Position numbers and translations under genes: made by a program. Under the pieces are notes generated by a model, which saw nothing but the letters and a program-made list of their open reading frames with translations, searched no databases and was not told where the DNA came from. 64,000 nt of DNA from Eleginops maclovinus (taxonomy: Eukaryota; Chordata; Actinopteri; Perciformes; Eleginopidae), in the NCBI RefSeq assembly GCF_036324505.1, contig NC_086358.1, positions 319,474 through 383,473 on the forward strand. Reading direction: 5' to 3'. This document shows, piece after piece, positions 44,940 through 64,000 of the stretch. Every line of letters starts with the position of its first letter. Position 1 is the first letter of the stretch.

Positions 44940-47152
44940 TTTGTTGTTTTTTTAAACTTTGGTTATTGGTTAGCAGTCATTCTAACAAAGCATGTATCAC
45001 AAGTGGGTAAACAAATATTCACTTAATACAAAAACACAAAGGGTGAATACTGCTTACCACCAGGGCCAACAGAATCCCACATAGACAGAAGACTATTCAA
45101 AAACAAACCAGTCAGCTAGAACTAAGACGTCAGTAATAAACTATAAATATCAGTGTGGCAGCACCTTCTCCCCGCGACAACCCGTCGTGTGATAGGGCAA
45201 AAGTCTAATTGGGAATAGATGGGAACATTATCCTCTTGACAAATTTGAAAAAAGGACCCAATATTTTCCCAAATGTATTTAGTAAGTAACATTTTATTTA
45301 TATAGCACCCTTCTCAACACGAATGTACAAAGTGCTTTACAGGCAGTACACAGTATAATACACAATTACAGCTTTAAAATGTACAATAAAGGCACAAATA
45401 ATAATAATAAATCACATTTATAAAGCGCTCTTTACGGGACTCAAAGACGCTTTACATATTGCCCTATGAAAACTATGCAAACAGAACATTCATTCATTTA
45501 TACTAGGGTTAAAAACAAAACAGAGGTCAAAACAAGAAGAAGAAGGTGGGAGTTAGCAGGGGAAGGCTAGTGTAAAAAGATGTGTTTTCAGTGCAGATTA
45601 GAAAGAACCAACAAAACACAACAGCACAGATTAACAGGGCGGTGGTGGTGAAGTCCATAGGGGCTTGGCCTGGGAACTGGAAGGTCACCAGTTCAAGTCC
45701 CCGAAAGACCTAGTGCCACCGTGGTGTCCCTGAGCAAGACACTGGTTACCTACACTGCTCCCCGGGCGCCGTTCATAATGGCAGCCCACTGCTCCTAACA
45801 CTAGGATGGGTCAAATGCAGAGACCGCATTTCGTTGTCCTAGTACTTGTACTCTGTGCAATGACAATAAAGTTGAATCTTCATCTTCATCAATCTTCATC
45901 TTCATCATTAACACCAGAGAAAACCTAATCCTTTCCATCTTCAGGAAAAAAAGGATGTCTCTTATCCAGTGAGTGTGAGGTGGAGGTACAGTACCTTTCC
46001 ATTTAATCAAAATCAGCCTTCTAGCCAGGGTGGTAAAAGCTATCACGTCTCTCTTGGACTGAGGGAGGGAGGGTGGAGAGGGGGAGACCCCAAACAATGT
46101 CCTAAGAGCCTCCGGTGCCACTGGGGCCCCAGTTAGCTCTGAAATAGTCGTGAAAATCTCCACCCAATACGTATGCAGGGATGGGCAAAGCCAGAACATG
46201 TGGATGAGGTCTGCAGGAGACTGTCGACACCTATCACAGGCTGGTGATACACTGCCATAGATCCAAGCCAGACGGGCCTTAGTATAATAAATACGGTGTA
46301 ATAGTTTAAACATCCAGCTTGGAATCATTAGGTAGATTGGGAGACATGGGAAACGTGCTACGAGCAAAGTTACAAACCTGCAGATATCTAAAAGACTTGT
46401 TTGGGAAGAGAAAACCTGTCTGCTGAAAGGCCGCAAAAACCTTATCAATATACAGATCCTTAAAAGTGTTGATACCAAGGTTGGACCATCTTAAGAAAAC
46501 ACTATCTGCCAAGGAAGGAGGAAAGACATGATTTGCAGCCAATGCTTAAACTGGACCCAAGTCCTGAGGAGATTTTGACAATCACATTTTGAGTATACAG
46601 AGAAGTGGAAGAATCAATAGGAGAGAGTATAGAGCCTTTAAAGATTCAGGTTTGGTAGAGTTTGCCTCTATAACCAGCCACGTCAAAGGAGGATTGAGGG
46701 CCTCATGTTGAAGCCAATAATAAAACCTGAAGTTTGGTAAAGACAACCCCCCAAGTGACCTAGGCCTCTGCAGATATTGTTTGCGTATCCTAGGAACCCT
46801 CTCATTCCAGCCAACCTCCAAAACCAAGCGATCCGCTTTACAAAAGAAGGACTGAGGAAGAAAAAGTGGTATGCATTGGAATAAGTAGGAGAGCCGGGGA
46901 AGAATGTTCATTTTAACCAAATTGACTCTTGCAACTAAATATAAATTGAGTACCGACCAGCGTTCACAATCCTCTGGTATTCTGGTCAACAGGGGAGCAA
47001 TGATAGCCTTGTAAAGATCCTCAAGCACATGTGCAATATTGATACCCAGGTACGTAAAGCTATGTTGGGCCACTCTGAAGGGGAAATTGTGCCAACGAAA
47101 ATTCTTAGCAGCTGTATTGATAGGAAATATCTCACTTTTGTTCGGGCGCCAG
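44940..47152 (-). mobile_element. 5'-truncated L1-type LINE
   Basis: Minus-strand ORF2 C-terminal fragments in several frames: SFTYLGINIAHVLEDLYKAI, then ERWSVLNLYLVARVNLVKMN, QRPRSLGGLSLPNFRFYYW, and further on a zinc-knuckle-like CDRCRQSPADLIHMFWLC near 46235-46180. Frameshifts and stops make it inactive. A T-rich stretch at 44940-44956 fits its poly(A) end on the minus strand. A SINE lies within it. Confidence 0.85.
45635..45900 (+). mobile_element. tRNA-derived SINE
   Basis: The head has a B-box-like ggtcaccagttcaagtccc (45684-45702). It is followed by gtggtgtccctgagcaagac and a body ending in (cttcat)n after aataaagttgaat. This structure is typical of tRNA-type SINEs in fish. Confidence 0.75.
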
Positions 47153-47636
47153 TGTTGGTACAGGAGTCATGCTGTAACACCGTGTGGCCTGCAGGGGGCG
47201 CCACAGTGTTGGTACAGGAGTCGTGCTGTAACACCGTGTGGCATGCAGGGGGCGCCAGTGTTGGTACAGGAGTCGTGCTGTAACACCGTGTGGCCTGCAG
47301 GGGGCGCCACAGTGTTGGTACAGGAGTCGTGCTGTAACACCGTGTGGCCTGCAGGGTGCGCCACAGTGTTGGTACAGGAGTCGTGCTGTAACACCGTGTG
47401 GCCTGCAGGGGGCGCCACAGTGTTGGTACAGGAGTCGTGCTGTAACACCGTGTGGCCTGCAGGGTGCGCCACAGTGTTGGTACAGGAGTCGTGCTGTAAC
47501 ACCATGTGGCCTGCAGGGGACGCCACAGTGTTGGTACAGGAGTCGTGCTGTAACACCGTGTGGCCTGCAGGGTGCGCCACAGTGTTGGTACAGGAGTCGT
47601 GCTGTAACACCGTGTGGCCTGCAGGGGGCGCCACAT
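47150..47636. repeat. 54-bp minisatellite, about nine copies
   Basis: The unit contains acagtgttggtacaggagtc, gtgctgtaacaccgtgtgg and cctgcagggggcgcc. Copies differ by single changes (ggtgcgcc or ggacgcc). Frames in all directions are artefacts. Confidence 0.95.
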
Positions 47637-48308
<672 letters not shown>

Positions 48309-48398
48309 GTGGACTTTGACCGAAAATGGGAAGACAGCTGGATGTCTGAAACTGTTTCTGATTGGCCGACTAACATCAACACACAGCGAGCTCAGGAA

Positions 48399-48399
<1 letters not shown>

Positions 48400-48473
<74 letters not shown>
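48400..48473. repeat. (GT)n microsatellite
   Basis: About 37 GT units, 95 bases from the CA tract at 48199-48305. The pair could fold into a long hairpin. Confidence 0.95.
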
Positions 48474-48474
<1 letters not shown>

Positions 48475-50569
48475 CTGCATTTTTTCTGTTTATGGCAGCA
48501 GGCGACTGGGAGAAGTAATTTCAGGTATTTAAATCAGTAAGTTTGTAATAAGATGTTTTATTATGGAGGGAATAATCTGTCAGAATAAAGGATTTATTAT
48601 CTTTTTCACCAAACATTCTATAAAGCGTAACTTATAGCAGTTTTAATTCATAGCATGGTTTAAAAACAGTTCCTAATAAGGTGTTTTCCTGGTCTGGTGT
48701 TTAAGGATCAGGGTTATAATGTCATAGAAATTATGTGATTAAGTAAAAGCTTTACATCAATGTAGACAAATCGTCAGGAGAAATATGAAGATGTTGTTTA
48801 AAATATTTGTTGTGGTTCATTTCATCAAGAAATATATATATTGTTTTTAAATGCATTAAAATGTACAAAAGTAGTAAAAGTACAAATTCTGCAGAATGAT
48901 AAACATTGTATTATCGCTGCTTTATTTCATCCTTCACAATAAAACATCATCATTATTATTTATATTTAGTTTTAATAATCAGTTTGTTTCTGTTGTTTCA
49001 CTCAAAGTGCATTTTAACATTTGATCATAATTAAGTCTTTAATTAAAGTTTTTCCCAAATAAATGATTTCTCTCAAAATATAACCACATAGGAAACAATA
49101 TTACCACTTTTAATGCTCAATATTACAACTTATATTACATCTATTGTAAACTTCAAATGTATCTAAATATACCAAGTGGAAAACAATAAAAGCTTAAACA
49201 TGAAACTCCAGTTATAGAGCTGATAGAAGAGCCAGTGGCTGATGGAAGAGCCAGCGGCTGATGGAAGAGCCAGCGGCTGATGGAAGAGCAGCGGCTGATG
49301 GAAGAGCAGCGGCTGATGGAAGAGCAGCGGCTGATGGAAGAGCCATGTGGGAGCACCATGTGGGACAGCAGAGTCATGAAGAGAAAAATCACAGAGGAAT
49401 GAAGTGATGAAGAGGAGGAGGATAAGAGCACAGCTAAAGAAGGACATTATGAGGAGGACCACACCCCCGGGAGGAGGAGAGGAAGATGAAGAATAAGGAG
49501 ACAAGGAGGAGGAGGAGCTGCTCTTATTTACCGCCCGGGTTCCTTTTTAGGCGTTAAAGCTACAGACACAGACAGCTTCATGTTTTACATTCATCTCCTC
49601 CTCCTCCTCCTCCTCCTCCTCCTCCTCCTCTTCCTCCTCCTCCTCCTCCTCCTCCTCCTCCTCCTCCTCCTCCTCCTCCTCAGTAGTAGGAGGAAGTTTT
49701 CTTTTCCTCGTAGTAAAGCTTCCTTTTAAGGAGAGTAACGGAGACGCTGCAGACTGAGGCTCTCATTCACTCTGGTGTTCCTTCATGCATCTTGAAAACT
49801 GGGTTAAAGGATCTTTAATCTTATATTAATCAGGACACACAACCCTGCATCCCATAATAAAGGAGTGTGAGCCTCCTGCTACAATCACTGCTACTGTTGT
49901 CAATGTAAACTGCTGGGTGGGACCTCCTTTAGCTTAGAACTGTTATTCTATTTAATCTGAACACACAGACAGCTCGTATCTGCTTTAGCATCGTGGCTAG
50001 TTGCTAAAGTTATTCTCCTTTTCCTGAATCTGATAAAGGTGCAGCTGAGGGTCCTGAGGGGTTTTAAATGTCACCCAACATGAGCATAGATCTGTATAAA
50101 CTCAGGTGTCAGACAGTGAACATGCTGTAAGCACACTGTTAGCTCACCTTTAGCACACCGTTAGCACACTGTTAGCCTCCCTGTAGCTCTCAGTGACAGA
50201 GGTCAGTCTGATCTGCTGACTGTCAACAGGATCACCTTCATCACTTACAGCTTTAAGAGCCTCTTATTAACCTCCTCATCACTTCCTGTGGAGAGTTCAG
50301 GAGACCTGTCAGCAGCTGAAGCTAAATTCAGTTTTAAACACAATGAAATGAGACAAATCAAATCAAATCAGTTTCTGTTAAGTGTTGCTAATACATGTAG
50401 AGCCCGGGTTAGCACAGAGAAACTGATAGACTGGGAGTCTAAAGAAACTACTAGCCTAGCTTAGCACAAAAGCTAGAAGTGAAATGGTTTCGCCTTTACC
50501 TTGGCTTAGCACAAAGACGGGAAGCAAAGGATACTGTTAGCCTAGCTGTACAACGCTGTTTGCCTAGAT
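48474..50569. other. non-coding AT-rich spacer with short repeats
   Basis: Holds six 15-18 base repeats (ggctgatggaagagc, 49225-49345) and a (TCC)n tract (49591-49680). At 50400-50560 are single copies of the gctaagcta-type repeat that expands further right. No gene recognised. Confidence 0.5.
49722..49731 (+). promoter_or_regulatory. perfect CArG box, possible distal SRF site
   Basis: CCTTTTAAGG fits CC(A/T)6GG. It lies 4.6 kb upstream of the acta2-like promoter. A single match can occur by chance. Confidence 0.3.
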
Positions 50570-51102
50570 CAGGGGTGTCCAAACTACGGCCCGTTGTCCA
50601 TTTTGAATCGGCCCTCAGCTGGTTCTAAAAGTATAATGGAGTATGACCCAGAGCTGCAACGTGTGCTTGTCTTATATTGTACTTCTTAATATATATATGT
50701 AAACAGGTATGTGTTCATAAGCCCACTTTTCAATAAATTCAGTCAATTCAAACTTTTTCTAACAAATCTTAGTTGATTAAAAAAAGCCCATAACTTATTT
50801 ACAAGCTTGGAGTACACCCTTCATTTTTACTCTTATTATAAGCAATCTGAGGCTTCTGCTGTAAGCAAGGAGCTGCCAACACTTTTTGTAACAAAATAAA
50901 TGAAACCCTACTGAGAGCTGTGATGTGGGCTGTTTGTTTTTTTAAAGCATATTCAGGTTTCAAGCATCATTTACCCTCATTTGATTGATTTTGCTAACTT
51001 TTAACTTAACCTATAAGGCAATATACCTCAGCTCGAGTGAACAGCCCAAATGGAATATTTTTCTGTAAGTGGGCCTCAGTGAAAGAAAATTGTACACCCC
51101 TG
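50570..51102. mobile_element. hAT-type MITE with perfect 8-bp target duplication
   Basis: The ends are CAGGGGTGTCCAAAC and TTGTACACCCCTG. The octamer GCCTAGAT flanks both sides (50562-50569 and 51103-51110). No coding capacity. Confidence 0.85.
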
Positions 51103-51289
51103 GCCTAGATTCTAAAAGCAGGAACCCTTGGCCTAGCTCCCATTAAAGCTCAAAAACACATGGAAGCCTACCTCAGTAAAAACATCAGAAGAACACTAGC
51201 TTAGCACTTAGCGGACATGGCTTCAAGCTAAGAAGCTGTTGAAAACTGTTAGCCTAGCTAATAAGAAAGATTAGGAGCGGCGGGAAACT

Positions 51290-53033
51290 GCTAGCCTAGC
51301 TTATCACAGTGACTAGAAACTGCTAGCCTAGCTTATCACAAAGACTGGAAGGGAAGGAGACTCTTGGCCTAGCCTGAAAACTGTTAGCCTATCTTAGCAC
51401 AGTGACTAGAAACTGTTAGCCTATCTTAGCACAGTGACTAGAAACTGTTAGCCTAGCTTAGCACAGTGACTAGAAACTGTTAGCCTAGCTTAGCACAGTG
51501 ACTAGAAACTGTTAGCCTATCTTAGCACAGTGACTAGAAACTTTTAGCCTATCTTAGCACAGTGACTAGAAACTGTTAGCCTATCTTAGCACAGTGACTA
51601 GACACTGTTAGCCTATCTTAGCACAGTGACTAGAAACTGTTAGCCTATCTTAGCACAGTGACTAGACACTGTTAGCCTAGCTTAGCACAGTGACTAGAAA
51701 CTGTTAGCCTATCTTAGCACAGTGACTAGACACTGTTAGCCTATCTTAGCACAGTGACTAGACACTGTTAGCCTAGCTTAGCACAGTGACTAGACACTGT
51801 TAGCCTAGCTTAGCACAGTGACTAGACACTGTTAGCCTATCTTAGCACAGTGACTAGACACTGTTAGCCTATCTTAGCACAGTGACTAGACACTGTTAGC
51901 CTATCTTAGCACAGTGACTAGACACTGTTAGCCTATCTTAGCACAGTGACTAGACACTGTTAGCCTATCTTAGCACAGTGACTAGACACTGTTAGCCTAG
52001 CTTAGCACAGTGACTAGAAACTGTTAGCCTATCTTAGCACAGTGACTAGACACTGTTAGCCTATCTTAGCACAGTGACTAGACACTGTTAGCCTAGCTTA
52101 GCACAGTGACTAGACACTGTTAGCCTAGCTTAGCACAGTGACTAGACACTGTTAGCCTAGCTTAGCACAGTGACTAGACACTGTTAGCCTAGCTTAGCAC
52201 AGTGACTAGAAACTGTTAGCCTATCTTAGCACAGTGACTAGAAACTGTTAGCCTATCTTAGCACAGTGACTAGACACTGTTAGCCTATCTTAGCACAGTG
52301 ACTAGACACTGTTAGCCTAGCTTAGCACAGTGACTAGACACTGTTAGCCTAGCTTAGCACAGTGACTAGACACTGTTAGCCTAGCTTAGCACAGTGACTA
52401 GACACTGTTAGCCTAGCTTAGCACAGTGACTAGACACTGTTAGCCTATCTTAGCACAGTGACTAGACACTGTTAGCCTAGCTTAGCACAGTGACTAGACA
52501 CTGTTAGCCTAGCTTAGCACAGTGACTAGACACTGTTAGCCTATCTTAGCACAGTGACTAGACACTGTTAGCCTAGCTTAGCACAGTGACTAGACACTGT
52601 TAGCCTAGCTTAGCACAGTGACTAGACACTGTTAGCCTAGCTTAGCACAGTGACTAGACACTGTTAGCCTAGCTTAGCACAGTGACTAGAAACTGTTAGC
52701 CTATCTTAGCACAGTGACTAGAAACTGTTAGCCTATCTTAGCACAGTGACTAGACACTGTTAGCCTATCTTAGCACAGTGACTAGACACTGTTAGCCTAG
52801 CTTAGCACAGTGACTAGACACTGTTAGCCTAGCTTAGCACAGTGACTAGACACTGTTAGCCTAGCTTAGCACAGTGACTAGACACTGTTAGCCTAGCTTA
52901 GCACAGTGACTAGACACTGTTAGCCTATCTTAGCACAGTGACTAGACACTGTTAGCCTAGCTTAGCACAGTGACTAGACACTGTTAGCCTAGCTTAGCAC
53001 AGTGACTAGACACTGTTAGCCTATCTTAGCACA
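51290..53033. repeat. 32-bp minisatellite (tagcctagcttagcacagtg + actagacactgt)
   Basis: About 53 copies. Two positions vary (ctagct or ctatct; gaaact or gacact) and mark individual copies. A 480-base block (15 units) is repeated without change at 52081-52553 and 52561-53033. Confidence 0.97.
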
Positions 53034-53119
53034 ACATTTATGATATTTTCTCCATCATTTTGACTAAGGAAGCCTGGAAGGACCAATAAGTGAGATTCAA
53101 CTCTTCTTTGTGTGGGATA

Positions 53120-54205
53120 AAATATAAAATACAGTATAAGTACATGATCTGGGACAGTATGCAGTATAAGTACATGATCTGGGACAGTATGCAGTATAAG
53201 TACATGCTCTGGGACTGTATGCAGTATAAGTACATGCTCTGGGACTGTATGCAGTATAAGTACATGCTCTGGGACTGTATGCAGTATAAGTACATACTCT
53301 GGGACAGTTTGCAGTATAAGTACATACTCTGGGACTGTATGCAGTATAAGTACATGCTCTGGGACTGTATGCAGTATAAGTACATACTCTGGGACAGTAT
53401 GCAGTATAAATGCATGCTCTGGGACAGTATGCAGTATAAGTGCATGCTCTGGGACAGTATGCAGTATAAGTACATACTCTGGGACTGTATGCAGTATAAG
53501 TACATGCTCTGGGACTGTATGCAGTATAAGTGCATGCTCTGGGACTGTATGCAGTACAAGTACATGCTCTGGGACTGTATGCAGTATAAGTGCATGCTCT
53601 GGGACAGTATGCAGTATAAGTGCATGATCTGGGACTGTATGCAGTACAAGTACATGCTCTGGGACTGTATGCAGTATAAGTACATACTCTGGGACAGTAT
53701 GCAGTATAAGTACATACTCTGGGACTGTATGCAGTATAAGTACATACTCTGGACAGTTTGCAGTATAAGTACATACTCTGGACAGTATGCAGTATAAGTA
53801 CATGCTCTGGGACTGTATGCAGTATAAGTACATGCTCTGGGACAGTATGCAGTATAAGTACATGCTCTGGGACAGTATGCAGTATAAGTACATACTCTGG
53901 GACAGTATGCAGTATAAGTACATACTCTGGGACTGTATGCAGTATAAGTACATGCTCTGGGACAGTATGCAGTATAATTACATACTCTGGGACAGTATGC
54001 AGTATAAGTACATACTCTGGGACAGTATGCAGTGTAAGTACATACTCTGGGACAGTATGCAGTATAAGTACATGCTCTGGGACAGTATGCAGTATAAGTA
54101 CATACTCTGGGACAGTATGCAGTATAAGTTCATACTCTGGGACAGTATGCAGTATAAGTACATGCTCTGGGACAGTATGCAGTATAAGTACATGCTCTGG
54201 GACAG
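53120..54205. repeat. 30-bp minisatellite (gcagtataagtacatactct + gggacagtat)
   Basis: About 36 copies. Because 30 is a multiple of three and the unit lacks stops in several frames, long frames appear on both strands (for example 10-residue repeats of MQYKYMLWDC, or VLILHTVPEH on the other strand). No start context, splice pattern or protein family supports a gene. Confidence 0.97.
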
Positions 54206-54306
54206 CGCCTCCTCTCTGAATGTAAACACTGACGGAGGAATGCTGCATGCTGGGAGAACGTCCTGCAGCACGCAGCTTTCTGATTGGCTGCTGCCCTCAG
54301 GGCCTG

Positions 54307-54316
54307 CCCTATAAGG
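54307..54316 (+). promoter_or_regulatory. acta2 proximal TATA / CArG-like element
   Basis: CCCTATAAGG is a one-mismatch CArG box that also serves as a TATA-like box. An inverted CCAAT motif (gattggctg) lies just upstream at 54282. The family is known to be driven by SRF through CArG boxes. Confidence 0.55.
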
Positions 54317-54334
54317 AGAAGGGAGAGAGAGGAG

Positions 54335-64000
<9,666 letters not shown>

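Noticed and set aside
47150..47636. Regular 54-bp repeats that resemble a CRISPR array at first sight
   Set aside because: The units are head-to-tail without unique spacers, and the setting is a vertebrate genome.
53021..54314. Long frames on both strands with 10-residue repeats
   Set aside because: Created by a 30-bp minisatellite; no start context, splice sites or protein family.

Overview
This is nuclear DNA of a vertebrate, almost certainly a teleost fish. The genes are compact and intron-rich, with GT-AG introns. Transposons are of fish types: Tc1, several hAT, PIF/Harbinger, L1- and L2/Rex-like LINEs and a tRNA-type SINE. There are many long (CA)n tracts and very large minisatellites. 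Nothing prokaryotic, viral or operon-like is present apart from a possible retroviral LTR. The species cannot be named from the sequence.

Left to right: rpp30 (minus, 7328 to 1, complete, 11 coding exons), nudt13 (plus, 9643-14483, 8 coding exons), a transposon-rich gap with a dead Harbinger element, noc3l (minus, 29041-19871, 20 coding exons, one frameshift), a TBC1D12-like Rab-GAP gene (minus, about 34893-29982), a C2H2 zinc-finger gene (minus, 38197-36015), a cholesterol 25-hydroxylase gene split by an intron (ch25h-like, plus, 39499-40444), a 13 kb gene desert of minisatellites and LINE debris, and the first part of a smooth-muscle-type alpha-actin gene (acta2-like, plus, from about 54335 and running off the window inside a giant repeat intron). 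From memory of human maps, RPP30, NUDT13, NOC3L, TBC1D12, CH25H and ACTA2 all lie on the long arm of chromosome 10, so the window looks like a rearranged piece of one ancestral block. The genes do not form one pathway: tRNA processing (rpp30), mitochondrial nucleotide hydrolysis (nudt13), ribosome assembly (noc3l), Rab and autophagy control (tbc1d12), transcription (zinc finger), oxysterol synthesis (ch25h) and contractile actin (acta2).

The most striking feature is the tandem repeats. At many exon-intron junctions the intron becomes a tandem array within a few bases of the 5' splice site (nudt13 intron 6, noc3l introns 2 and 3, several TBC1D12 introns, rpp30 intron 3, ch25h, acta2). Two arrays show higher-order duplications of 480 and 847 bp. 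Many long open frames in the window are artefacts of these arrays and are not annotated as genes. Other points worth checking are a one-base frameshift in noc3l, loss of the arginine finger in the TBC protein, a zinc-finger gene whose 135-bp intron is open in frame, a Tc1 insertion 7 bases into an rpp30 intron, and an L1 insertion that splits a 54-bp minisatellite.
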